64,000 nucleotides of DNA from Ryuthela nishihirai (lineage: Eukaryota; Arthropoda; Arachnida; Araneae; Heptathelidae), in NCBI GenBank assembly GCA_038380435.1, contig JAWZYU010000028.1, positions 22,800,201 through 22,864,200 on the forward strand, written 5' to 3'. Positions within the stretch are counted from its first letter, which is position 1. Each line of letters opens with the position of its first letter. Position numbers and translations under genes: made by a program. The notes beneath the pieces are model-generated. The model was not told the origin of the DNA and made no database searches. It was given only the letters and a program-made list of their open reading frames with translations. Shown here piece after piece: positions 22,171 to 34,373 of the stretch.

Positions 22171-23107
22171 AGTTTTATTTTCTACTTTTTTTGGTCGCAT
22201 ATGGGAAGTTAAAAAAAAAGTTACATTAAAAAATATATATCTCAGCTTTAAATAGTTGGGATAACAGTTTGCATTGCAAGTTGCGATTAGTTCAGGACCA
22301 TTCTACATTTTCTTTTTTTCGGAGGTAGGACAATTTTAAAGTAATCGCTCAGTTGCCAATTCGGTTTGCGAATACGAGATTTTATAAGAACATTAACAAC
22401 CCTCTGATAGCATAGCTGTAATCACCTTTGCTAGGTTATGAACAAGGCGGGCGATCGCCAGGGGCGCCACAGCACAACGGGCACCGAAGTTTCAATCAAA
22501 GGCGCCCATGTCGTTTATTAGACGTGTGTAAACATATATTATTAATAGTAGACAAGCAGGATCGGATTTCCAATAAGGCCTGTTTTTGACACTTGCCGAA
22601 GTACACCAAATTTTATGCTTTACGCGATGTTAATTTTATGTTTATGGGTCATATTTTATGTTTTGCGATTTGTTTAAGTAACAATAAAATTCGGTTTAAT
22701 TTTTAGAAGGAGTAATAAAGTAGTTGCAAGTATCCACGGTATAGTCATCATTGTCTTTAAAGCACTCTCATGACAATCGAAAGTGAAGGTTTAAAAGAAT
22801 ACGGATTATGAGAATATATATGTTAAGCAACGCATTTGGATTCTTCCATCTTTTTTGAATAGCAAACCTCATTCCAAGCTCTCTAATTTTGAAAATAAGC
22901 GTTTTTCTTAGAGAAATGCAGCAGGTGATAAATTATAGATCTCATTCAAAATTTTCCAAGTCCTAATTTTAACAATATTCCTTTCATAGTATTAAAGTAT
23001 CGAAAATGAATAATTTAACAGCAGTGTCAGCCCAACCTAACCACTTTCTAAATTTATCGAAACCTCCCGTTACAAAACCATTGATGTAAATTAAAAAACA
23101 AAGCCTT
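22171..23107. other. Unannotated AT-rich DNA
   Basis: No coding stretch or recognised repeat. Confidence 0.45.
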
Positions 23108-23285
23108 CCCGTGGCCGAATGGTTAGCGTGCTTGGCTACTGATTTAAGACTACTGATCAAAGGGGCCTGGGTTCGAACCCTAGGTAAAGAAGGCATGTAT
23201 GTTTGTGTTGTTTCTCTGTCGAGGTCTCACCTACCTCACAGACTTTCTTTATGGCATTACATCTCTGTGACATTTATTTATTTCA
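23108..23285 (+). mobile_element. SINE-B, plus strand, diverged
   Basis: tRNA-like head with A box TGGCCGAATGGTTAGCGTGC and B box GGTTCGAACCCTAGG. The body runs to TTTATGGCATTACATCTCTG, then degenerates before the usual CAGCTGCTTG core. Confidence 0.8.
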
Positions 23286-23339
23286 TAAAAAACAACTGAT
23301 AGAAAAAAAAATTGATGGAAACTAAAATATCTAATTCAG

Positions 23340-24250
23340 ACAAACTTTTAAAATACAGCCAAACTCGTTTATAACGAAGTCGGTTGTAACGAAATTAGAG
23401 GTATAGCGAAGCATAGGCCACTACACTACCCTTCAATTTGAGTTTTAAAACTATGTTATACACCTATCCCTCGATTTCCACGGTTTATCTTTACATGCTC
23501 GAAAAAATGCAAATGGTTTCGATTTACACGGTAATAGACTGTTATACACGGTCAAGAAAATGAAACCAGTTCATTTTACATGGTGCGGATTAAGTTTTTT
23601 TATGCATCATTATATTTTTAGTGGTATAGCATCAAGGGAGATTATTAGAATGTCATCCCAGAATAAACATCAACTAAATGGTTTTGATATTATTTCCAAC
23701 AATAAATAGATAATAGTAAATTCTTATATTAATAAAAATCATCATCTGTAAGAAGTTATATTCTTGCCTTTGTTATTGCAATCTGTCTCGAGGCACAATG
23801 AAATGAAGCCTGTTTGGAATCGGCAGCTACAACTGTACAAGGGGTACGCCAGTTACATACACATTTCCAGGGGGTACGTGAAGCGTAAAAGGTTGAGAAC
23901 CACTGGTGTACGTTTAAATTAATGAGTATGTTTAATGATCAAAAAGAAATATATGATTAAGCTTATCTGAATTAGCGCAAATAAAGTACAAAATAATGTT
24001 CTATTAATTCTTATTTTACTATTGAACTGAGATTTCGGATAAATATGTATAAATAAAACTTTCAATTACGTTTATTCATAACAAGGATTTTTTTCGGAAC
24101 CTATCTCCCTTTTCCCCCATAAGTTGTTGGTTTCGATTTACATGGTGATTTCCCGGAATCTCTACCATGTAACGCACGTACTTTTTATTGCGAATACTTT
24201 TTCCGTTCTTTAAAGATATAACGAATTTTATTGAGTTAAGGATCCTTTAG
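23340..24250. repeat. Patchwork of DNA-transposon relics
   Basis: ACTCGTTTATAACGAAG at about 23367 resembles ends of Tigger/pogo-derived MITEs. TTTCGATTTACACGGTAAT near 23518 and TTTCGATTTACATGGTGAT near 24133 are a direct repeated pair. GGTTGAGAACCACTG at 23892-23906 is a hAT MITE end (the block 23833-23906 matches the right end of 57792-57997). Borders cannot be drawn. The rest is AT-rich and unannotated. Confidence 0.45.
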
Positions 24251-24639
24251 TCAGAGCATACCGATTGGTGAATATTGAAAAATTTCTCAGCTTTTCTGCC
24301 CAAAAATTAGTCTGTGGTTTCGGTTACCTTCCCTAGGTTGGTGGTGGTGGTTGGAGGGGGGGGGGGGCACAGAAGTTCATGGTCACTGAAGATCTACGTA
24401 ATAACCTAGGCTGCAGTTAAGTTATTAGCTGCAGCTTAGGCCTCAAAACAAGAAATACATTTTTGGGTTTATTGTGTTGCAGTTTTGAATATGTATTAAT
24501 ATTTATAAATAGCGACAATCAGGGGCGTATTGAGTGCTTGATTCAACACAATTTCCGGCTTATAAAAGGACCGTAAGTTTTTTGTTTATTAATATCTATT
24601 TCCTCTTTTTACTTTCATGAAGCATATGCACATTTTAAG

Positions 24640-26214
24640 TTTTCTTTCAACAGCGAACAATGCAGCCCAGAGTTTGCCTCCGAATAAGAAAACATGGGTA
24701 AGAATCTTTTATACTTACAAGAAGTTCATTTTTGTCTTTCATGTACTGAGGTATCTTTCTACTGCAAGAACCAGCAGTAGTTACCCATCACTGCTGGGTC
24801 CCACCTGCCTTAGTATCTGTCCTCCATGGTTCGGATATTCTGGTGAAATCTTTCCCGTTGCTCATCATTGAGAGCAAATAAGTTCTTGGGAAAGACTTCG
24901 AGATGCGAGTGCAAGAAATGGATCTTCAAAGATAATCGGCAATAAGATTTTCATAGTTTTTGAGAAGATCTTGAATGAACTGACGGTAGTTTTCCTCTTT
25001 GTGATTCCCAGTAAACCCTAGACCACAAACGAAGGATTTCTATGCAGCGCGCTCCTTCATATTCAGTTTTTCTTCCAATTCCAGTAGCTTCTTGATCTGA
25101 GGACCAACAAAAATCCCTTCTTTGAGTTTGGTATCACTTAGTTTTGGAAATTTTTCCTACAAGTGTAAAAACCCTTCAGCAGTTTTGTCCATAGCCTTTA
25201 CAAAGTTTTCCATAAGCCCCAGTTTGATGTGTAGTGGTGGGAGCAGACATCAGAGGGGTCAACTAGAGGCTTATACCTCACATTACTCTTTCCAGGAATA
25301 AAAACATCTTTTTTGTTCCAGTCTTATTTTGTAGTGTTCCTTTCTTGCCCCATGCTTTCATAAGATTCCTTCATTCCCACAGCGTGTGTTACTGGAATGG
25401 AAGGTTTTTGGTTTCCTTTATGCAAAAGAACAGCTTTTAAGCTGAATTTTGAGGAATCTATAAAAGACGCCATTCCTAAGGGTCGCGAGTTGTTCCAATT
25501 TCTTCCATCAGCCCTGAAATATCTATACAGATATACAAACCCTCTTGCATCTTGTAATAAATAGATAAAGCCGAATTTCTCTTTCTGAACAGAGAAACTC
25601 GGGTACCCTTGGCCAGAAGATTCCACTCTTGAACCTAAAACCTCAGCTTGTTTGGAAAATCCTAAGTCTCGAATAAGATCATTTAGTTCATTTTGTTGAA
25701 TCAGATGAGGCTCGTCTAACTTTTTAGGGGTGTATGTAGGATCAGAATCCGTATGTGCTTCAAAGTCTTCCTCTCATGAATATGAATTCATCTCCCAGTT
25801 GGTTGGAGGTGTTGGTATATGAAGTTCTTCTCCATGAGGAACTGTCCTTATGGTTGAAGGCACATTTGGATATTGTATTTTGTTTTTGTACTGTTTTGAA
25901 AAGCCCGACACTAGTTAAAGATAGCAATCATGTAAGTGACTAGTTGGCTCACGTCAAGCCATTGGAAGTGCAGAGAGCATGGATTATATCTTACCTTTCA
26001 ACCATTCACTCAGGCCAACAAAGCACGAAATGCAGCGCACATATGGAGCCCATATTTTGTCCTGATCTCCAACATGACATCCAAAATACAAGTTATAGGC
26101 TTTCTTCACAATTTTTGTCAAAGAACGGCCCTGAGAATTTAAAATATAATTTCCACATACATAACAAAACTTATCTTGTACATTAACACATGCGCGACGC
26201 TGCCTTTGTGCCAT
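24640..26214 (-). pseudogene. Pseudogene of a widespread uncharacterised protein family
   Basis: Read on the minus strand one collinear, intronless protein can be followed for about 500 codons, with stops and frameshifts. It starts at 26214 with a Cys-rich N-terminus: KFCYVCGNYILNSQGRSL, then YFGCHVGDQDKIWAPYVRC and CFVGLSEW. Next come a proline-rich VPHGEELHIPTPP stretch near 25800-25840 and LNDLIRDLGFSKQAEVLGSR near 25640-25700. ASFIDSSKFSLKAVLLHKGN is near 25430-25490. FPKLSDTKLKEGIFVGPQIK is near 25090-25155 and NDEQRERFHQNIRTMEDRY near 24800-24860. From memory this layout recurs in many uncharacterised arthropod and cnidarian proteins of unknown function that lack annotated domains. Lack of introns suggests a processed copy or a mobile-element gene. 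Confidence 0.75.
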
Positions 26215-29200
26215 TTAAACGGCAAAATTCACTCTTCAACGTACAGCGCGTGTTCCTCTTACAATGAAAAAACAAGAATGGCGGTTTGAGGTTAGGTTAC
26301 TGTTACATCGTTTTCTCCCACTTGGCAATCAGTGTTGCCAGTGTTGCCACAAAGAGTAAAATATCTAGTATCCTCCCAGTTGCCTGGAGGTGTTGGTATA
26401 AGAAGATCTTAATAGGAGTCAAAATAACCATTAACATAAAAACGTGAGGTGCTAACCATTTTTAAGGCCAGATATGAAATCAGCACCTGCAAAATAGTTA
26501 AAGGCAGTTACAATTCTTCATGTTATAAAAACTTTGTATACCAGTGTTATTAAATAATTCTTGTAATAGTGTGAACCTTTGATAAATTGAAAATTAATTT
26601 ATTGATATATTTGCTCCTTTTTTTTTTCGTTTTAGAATTTTTTCCAATTTTAAATAAAATTAAAATATGCATATCATTTGCTTTCTTTTCGAGGTTTTTA
26701 GGATATTTATCGCTTTTCGAGGATGACCTTTCTACACATAGCATGAAATTAATAGAATCATGACAAAAATTGACCAACATATAGAATTAATTTAAAAATA
26801 AGCGGAATATATGTTTTCAACAAGTGTCCTATATTTTTCCAGAAAACAAATGGCCACCCAGCTATATGGTTTGTGGTTGTCCGTTTTTTGTAACAATGTC
26901 AAGGCAACAAAATTCAAACAAAAAACCACATCTGCTGGAGACAGACTTTTTTTATTTAGGTCATTTACTGAGATTTCCTGAGTTTTCATTTTAAATATAT
27001 AATTTTATACCGTCCAGGTTTTACATCCAGCAGTGTTATGTAAATCAACATTAGACTAATGATCAACATCATTTACTCGGATCTGAAACTCTTTAGAATG
27101 TAGAGTAGATGGCACTCCCGAAGTGGCAAGCTTTTATTTGGCATAAATATCATTACCATCCACTTCCTCCCCCTTCGGTTAAATATTTCTCCTTCTCTTT
27201 TAGGGGGAGGAATGAAATGGGCATAGTTCGAGGTACCCATAAACCAACCCACGTCAGAAGTTTCTAAAGCAAAAAGCGGAATTTCCTTGCTCAGATAATC
27301 GAAAATTTTAAAACTCTTCGTACTCACCAATTTGCCAGGCATATGTAACTATATAGCAAAAGAAAATTAATTATGGTATGAGGTGCATAAAACATGTAAG
27401 ATATTAAAAAAATTTGTTATTGAAATTATTTATTACTCAACATAATATTTAAAACATTGATTTAATATATCTTTCGAAATATTCTTTTATTAACTTTTTC
27501 ATAATTAATAATTTTTACTTCCGATGCGAATTTAGGTTTTTAATCTCTCATTTTAACAAAGATTCCCGTGTTCTGCTCGTGCTTAATTAAAATGACTTCA
27601 GTAACAAACTGAACAACGACTTTATCACGCGAAATCAGAAAGAAATTGGTTTGATGCGTTTATTATTCCAAAAATATTGGTGGAAACAATTATTTTGAAT
27701 AACTTTCAACCGTTAACTCTTCCCAGGTCCAGCTATTTTTTCACTCTGATTAGGCAAAAAAAAATTAACTTTAAAACTTTTTTTTTTAGACAATGAAAGG
27801 AATTATTACATGCTATATGCCAAATTAATCAGCGTTAAATTTTGGTTTTTCTGAAAATAACATATTCAACAAAAAAGACAAGTTTTATTTTAATAGGACT
27901 TTTTTTAGAGTCATATGTAAAAAAAATGCATCTGGCAACGCAAAAATTTATTTAAAAACACGAATAGGCAAGTTATTATAATGCACATGAATGGAAACGC
28001 TATTGCTGAATAACAAAAAAAAGAACTTTTTTCTTGTTTAAAGTAAACATTTCTTCCGTTTTGCAATTTTTTTCTCCGTTACCGTACTTTGAGAAAGGTC
28101 CAGGCTTGTTGCAGAGTCCAATAAACAAGTCAACTTTAGAATATTTAATAAATAACTAATCAACAGAAATAGGTCATGTTATATACTAAATTAAAGGGAA
28201 TTTAATTCTGAATTTTATTGCTGTAAAAATATTAACATTGTGGTAATATATTAATATTAATAACACTTTTTACAGTGGTATACCGAAAAAATAGGTACAT
28301 TTTTCATAATTGCTTCCAAAACCTTCCATTTTTAAAAATAGCAGTTTTTTGTTAATTTTTTAGGAGTTTTTCGAAAATTTAAACGAAAAATATATTCATA
28401 ATAAGTCAAATCAAACTTGTGAGCTTAAATCAGGTGATTGCTTCGATACAGAGTAACGTTAACAAACAAATCGGGAATGCCGTAGAGCTCTTCCAAAATA
28501 TGACAATCAGATGGCTTGGAATATAATAGATCGAATTATTTATATTGTAATTTAATAAAATATGCATGAAATGAAAAAATAAATTATTTTTTAAGCTTCA
28601 ATTGCGTATTTTTAAAAGATATATGTAAGACAATTTTCAAACTGAAATTTTTTAAAAAAAATTGAAGTTTCACGTGTTGTACGAAAAAGTCTTTAGACAT
28701 CCTTGACCCGGAAAGGGTTAATGTTTAGTCTATGGGGATTTCGAGAAATTCAAACCCGCCCATCACAATTTTGGTTGTTTAGAGCTTCTAGCTCTTTTGG
28801 GGGCCGAGTACATAAGCGGGACACACACACATAAACAAACTTTCTTCTTTGTATATTTGTTATTCATATTTTTGATGAACACCCTTTTTTTGCAATCTGT
28901 AGACCGAAAAACTCCAAAATATCCGAAACATTAATTGGCCATAAAAATTGAAATATGCCATATCAAAATTCCATTCATTTTTCCAACTCTGGGTCATATA
29001 ACCAGCGGGAGTTTCAAAAATGTAAAATGGCTAATAATTGAGATTAAAATTTAATGTTTTTTGTGTAATGATTTATTTTCATCTTCTTTGTTATTCTGTT
29101 GCTTGCACTTTTAAACTTTATTAGAATTAAAAGAATGTGCTTGTATATTTCACTTCCGTTGCCATTTATTTTATCCTCTTCTCCCCCAAATATTTTTTGC

Positions 29201-29268
29201 TCTATGCCTGTTCTGATTTTTACCCTTTGAAGTAACAGGTAGAAAACAAATCCAAAGGAACATTTTGG
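26215..29268. other. Unannotated AT-rich DNA
   Basis: About 3 kb without a credible gene. At 26371-26409 a 39-bp stretch resembling pseudogene sequence 25792-25828 (CCAGTTGCCTGGAGGTGTTG) recurs. The rest is AT-rich with short homopolymers. Open frames at 26550-26989 and 27073-27342 match nothing I know. Confidence 0.45.
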
Positions 29269-29868
29269 TGTGGCCGTGTTATTAGCTCGCTTTGATACTA
29301 ATCAAAGGTGCTCGGGTTCGAGCCCTGGATAAGATATGGACGTTTCTGTGTTGTCTTTCTACTGGGATCTCTCTCGTCTTTCTCTCAGGGGCGGGGGTGG
29401 CTCAGTTGGTAGCTCGCCAGGCTCGTAATCTGTAGTTCCCAGGTTCGAGTCCCAGCTGGGTCAGCTTTGAGATTTATCTCCGCAAAATTCCCCGCCCTGC
29501 CCACGGTCAGTAGGGGACACCGATGGGCTTGGAAAGGCCGCCGTCCGTCGGATGGGACGTTAAGCCGTGGCCCGTGTGCGGGAGAGACCATACCCTGTGC
29601 ACGTTAAAGAACACGCTTAATGGCCTTGACTTGGGGCTGTCATCTGTCTCCCAACAGCTGTTCCGGTGGGTCCCCTCCCCCAGCCTTCTCTGAGCCTTCG
29701 GGGTCCATGTGACCTGGCCATTTAGCCTATGGTGTGCAAAAAAGTGCCGCTCAGAGGTAAAACAACCCAACCCAGCGTCTTTCTCTCAGATATTTTCTAT
29801 GGCGTATTAAACTGACAGGCTCTGTTAGACCTCTGTAGCAAGCAGCTGTTTGACGAGTAATTTATTTC
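29269..29868 (+). mobile_element. SINE-B split by SINE-A
   Basis: The head and front of SINE-B lie at 29269-29388 (B box CGGGTTCGAGCCCTGG). The rest lies at about 29790-29868, ending CAAGCAGCTGTTTGACGAG. The break is a full SINE-A with its own target duplication. Confidence 0.88.
29389..29775 (+). mobile_element. SINE-A, full length, inside SINE-B
   Basis: Complete plus-strand copy. Head has A box TGGCTCAGTTGGTAG and B box GGTTCGAGTCCCAGC. It is followed by the conserved body (CACGGTCAGTAGGGGACACC, GATGGGACGTTAAGCCGTGG) and the CAACCCAACCCA tail. Flanked by the 14-bp duplication CGTCTTTCTCTCAG (29375-29388 and 29776-29789). Confidence 0.95.
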
Positions 29869-32534
29869 CCTTTATTTTGTCGTCCACTGATCTTGTCAGT
29901 GGCACTATGAGTGTGAAAAGCATAAATTCTAAATGCAGCACAGAAAGCGAAATCATAAAAAAATTGAGGAAAGTCAAAAGAAAGCCGATGTTGTCAAGAT
30001 GTATGGACTTCCACCGAGTTCTTTATCTGTAATTTAAAAATAAAAAAAAAATGTTGGTTAAATCAGCTTATACTCGAATGTTGAAGAAGCACTTTTCCGT
30101 TAGGTCATATGAGCCAGAGATCAAAATTTACTACTAATCAGTCCAGTGTTTCAAACGAAAAAGCAAGGCAGTGTTCATTACCTGGATGGCTTGCTAAAAA
30201 TTAAGTAACTAGTCTTTATTACCTTTTAAGTAATCTCATTATATTTACAGTTTGGTTATTATTATTTGGGCTTAAATTTATGGTATTTTTTATTCCAGAT
30301 AACTTTCCAATAAATATTTTTTGTAATGAATTTACAAATGTAGAGAAGTTTTTCGGCTTCCCTTCAAATTCGTTGAAAATGGTTAAAAATGATTGTACAT
30401 TTATTTTAGAAAGCGATTTGTTATAGCTTTTAAAGTAAACTATTTCAGTTAGCAACACCGTTGTTAAATGTTTCAGCCTTCAGAACCCTTTAAATAGCAA
30501 ATATTGCTTGAAATCGTGATTTGGTGAATATTTTCAATTTCCTATAATATTTTGCTGAAACAAAAAGCTTTATTTCGTGGTTAGGGAATTTTCGATTTAG
30601 TTTTCCATTTACATAATAAGGTAGTGTTCCAATACTTTAGATAAATTTGTATTTAATTTGTTTATTCCTAGAAGAAAAGAAGGAAAAGGTTTGAATATTA
30701 ATAATTTGACTGTTAATGCAATTGAATACTACGTATTATGCTATGCAGATTATTTATTATTTAAATTTTTGAAGCATTTGGTACAAAACTTATGTAAAAT
30801 ATCTGGAATTACCGATTTTTATATCTATAAACATAAAAGGAAATGAAACATTCTAGAAAATCCAAAGCATACTACATATAATTGCGCACTACTGCTCTTT
30901 GTGCCTAAGGTCGCTTGAAGTGTAAATTCAGACTCTGCAGTCAGGAAAGTTTTTATTACAAAGACAATACTTGTAATTATAATAGTTAACGATAGTTTTT
31001 ACAGTTGAAAATAAAAAGTTCGGGAAGGGAATGGGGGCTCGCCGAAATTTGGTTTCGCCTTGTATCGTGTTTACTGTCTCGCTGGCTCTGGTTATAAATG
31101 GTCGAAATTAGGGGGCAGATAAAAAAAATATACATTGAGATGCCAAAATACATTGACGAAACAGAAGTTCTTTCATACTGTTTAGTTCTTGTTCTTGCCT
31201 AATATAAAAAAAATCCTGGCCATTATGCAATTCCATAGATATTCACTTATTCCAGGCAGTGAAAGAGTGGAATGCTCCTCTCACTCATGGCTTTCATACA
31301 GAAATTTGCTCTCGAAGCCTTTGTCTCAGGCTTTCTGCATATACCTTTCTGGCACCGATGAAAATGTAATTCCTTGAATTACCGACGATGTAGATTAAGG
31401 TGAACAATGACAACAGCTCACTCGACAGTTTCACTGTAGGTTTTCCAGTGATTTTTCTCAATGCAAAAGCTTTCGCACTTGAGTCGTATAGCAGATCTCA
31501 GCCAGCAGACTTGCTGAGTATCCAAATTTTCTTAGTATTTATCGAAAAGTTTAACAATATTGATTGGTGGTATTAGTAAGCTGCACTCTGTTATGTGCAG
31601 GATTTTACAAATACTCTGTAATTTCATTAGTTTTTGTTGGGTTCCTAAGATCTAAACAAAATTAGCATCAAAAAGAGTGAATAGTAGCAATCGTTGCCAA
31701 TTCTATCTCGCCACAATTTGATATCCCATTCCATTGTAGTTCTTTACTACGAAGTTCTGGATGTAAAAGCGCATATATGGGGCAAAAAAGTGGTTACGAA
31801 TTTATCCACCTGAAACAAGTTGCAGGCTACTTTTTCTAGGAATCGCATCGACGCTCGAAACGTGTCGCAGGTGGGAATGACAAAGGGTTAACCTGCAAGA
31901 TTTAATAAGAGAGTTGTTTACTAATCTGAACTTTTTACATTTCACATGAACAAGATTTTATTTTCTTTGTACTTTATTATACCCCTACAAGTACTATTAT
32001 ACCCCTTTAATCCTTTATATTTTTAGCACTGAGATTCTCTCTGCTCACCTGGCCATATTCTCAAATGACGAGGGAATACCATTGCGCTTGAATAAGTAAG
32101 GTGGAATTGATGTTTATCAGGGTTAATATCGATTCAACAACAAAACATCGAAATTTATATCAGGCGTGCAGTGTGAATATGCTGTATGACAGGCATGCTC
32201 TTTTGGTGGTCGCCAAGTATTTTGTTTGGGAAGCGAGGAATTCAAAAGTTGATTTCGAATTTAGATAACAATATACAAGCTAGACATTTTCACAGTTATC
32301 GAAAATAGAGTCTCAAGGATGAGAAATATTTTTATTTTGGCTTTGAGCTTTTGAGATAATCTTTGAATTATTATTTCTTAAACTAGTTTATCGATATTAT
32401 GATTTTTAAATAGGTGTCATGAACGATGATATTTAAATTTTTAATATAAAAAATAGCACCCAATAGGGAGTAAATTAGGGGTATACGATTACAATAGGGG
32501 TTTATACGATTAATTTGTTTGCTGACTATATAAA
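29869..32534. other. Unannotated AT-rich DNA
   Basis: About 2.7 kb without a recognised gene, RNA or repeat. Short open frames at 30219-30846 are AT-driven. Confidence 0.45.
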
Positions 32535-32719
32535 AAAAATAAATACCCCCTCAAGCAGCTGCTTGCCACAGAGGTCTGACAGGAGCCTGTCAGTTTAATA
32601 CGCCATAGTAGAAGATCTGTGAGGATGGCGGGACCTCAGCAGAAAAACAGCACACACATCCATGCCTTACCCAGGTCCCGTAGATCAGTAGCCAAGCGTG
32701 CTAACCACTCGGCCACGAC
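32535..32719 (-). mobile_element. SINE-B, full length, minus strand
   Basis: Starts (plus-strand view) with AAATACCCCCTCAAGCAGCT and ends with the head complement CTAACCACTCGGCCACGAC. The T-arm region has lost part of the B box. Confidence 0.88.
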
Positions 32720-33030
32720 TGTGTAGAACGTTTTTTTAGAAATGATTTTGCTCTCTATTGCCCTTGCTTAAGTTTTTACTTCTGACAGTATTTTTAAAAT
32801 AGTTGATTTATAAATAAAAACGGTATAAGATTTTCCCCCATTGTGGAAAGTACGTGGATACGCCAGCTTTATTTGCATGTAAGAATGATATTCCAGATTT
32901 GTATTTAGAATTATATGAAATTTGGAGCAAGAAGTATGTAATAATGCAATTTAGAGTATATGAATATTGATCAAAATCTTCACTATACAAATTTTGTATT
33001 TTTTTAAAGGTTAATTCAATTTTTAACATA

Positions 33031-34373
33031 CAGGGGAGTCGCATCATAGGCGCATTTAACTTACGCGAATTCAACTAATGCGCTCAGCCAAAAAAAAGAT
33101 CGTAATAAGTTTTATGATAAATGAAAGTTTGCGATATGAGTAATGCTATCTCCTATATTTAAAGAGTTTCAGACCTCTAAAAGCGGGGGAATAAATCTTT
33201 ACCAGAGGGGGGGAGAGTCGGTTGTAATGGGTTTTACGTGAATGAAAATTTACGATGTGGGAAATGCCATCTTCTATACACTTTAAAGAGTTTCAGATCC
33301 TAGAACGCTGGGTAAATATGCTAGTTACGAATAGGAAAAGTCTTCCAACCTTCAGCCAAGTCAACTGGCAATTTAAGTAGTGTGAGCAATTCCGTTCCAC
33401 TCAATAAGCGGGCCCAAATTAGTGTTAAATGAAAGACGAGACCTTGCTGTTTCCTGAGTCAGTTGCAGTACCTACGTGTTTCTCATTGTGTGATTCTGAT
33501 GTTTAAAGATATGTATTTTCGTATAACTTGGCCCCTAAACGTAAGCCAGCTATTTCACCTGGTGCTCAACCAAAGAAATAGAGATCAGTTCCAACTCTGG
33601 TGGAAAAACTGGCTGTGTTGGACTTATTGAGAGACGGAATGTCAGGTCTCCAACGTGACGCATAAATATGGCCATGAAAATTCAAGAGAAAAAAATTCGT
33701 CAGAAATAATAATGCTCCAATAACTGCTAGAATGACGAGCCAAATGCGTGATGTCAGGGAAGATGGAAAAGGCATTAAACACATGGCTAGAAGATATGAA
33801 CCGTAAACGTGTACTTATCTATGGCAGCAATTGTGAAAAAAAGGCTCTTAGCCTCTATACGCTGTTCACACCTACCATCATGGTTCAAATGCCCCTTATG
33901 ATGAGAATAAATTCAAAGCCAACCATGGTTGATTTAACTTTAGGAATTTAGCCTCAAAAACTTTCTTATTTATTCTTTCATTCTTACTCTATCTTTTATG
34001 TAATTAAAAATACTGTGAGATTATATTTTGCATATGTACTCTTTATTATGCATTGTACAATACTGGGGCGGAGGTGGAAGAAAACGTAGACGGAAAAGAA
34101 ACGTTAAAGAAAACGTAGACGGGAGACTACGTCATCCAGCGTCTCTCCTCCCCCCCACCCTCTGAACCCTGGGATCCTTGTGTCCTGGCCATTTAGTCCA
34201 TTGTGTGCAAAAAAAAGTGCCACTGATAAGTAAAGCAACACAACTGTACAGGGTTGAATAGACAAATTAAAGTATATTGTACTTTATGGGCTTTTAAAGA
34301 GTAATTTTGACTAAGTTATTTTCGTTTTACGCGCTGACTAGAACCTAACCCTGCGTAAGATGCGACTTCACTG
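33031..34373 (+). mobile_element. Tigger/pogo-like DNA transposon relic, TA-flanked
   Basis: Ends CAGGGGAGTCGCATC (33031) and complement of CAGTGAAGTCGCATC (ending 34373) are inverted terminal repeats beside TA on both sides. Inside, plus-strand pieces match the N-terminus of Tigger/jerky-type CENP-B HTH transposases. KRKPAISPGAQPKK lies near 33535 and LVEKLAVLDLLRDGMS near 33600-33645. DMEKALNTWLEDMNRKRVLI is near 33760-33830. The DDE core is missing, so this is an internally deleted relic. A SINE-A tail fragment is inserted at 34125-34239. Confidence 0.8.
34125..34239 (+). mobile_element. SINE-A, 3' fragment, inside Tigger relic
   Basis: Contains CCTGGCCATTTAGTCCATTG and AGTGCCACTGATAAGTAAAG, the diverged 3' third of SINE-A. 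Preceded by a doubled GAAAACGTAGACGG (about 34080 and 34112). Confidence 0.8.

Noticed and set aside
29400..29475. Functional tRNA gene at the head of SINE-A
   Set aside because: The acceptor stem does not close and the sequence continues into the SINE body with a target duplication.
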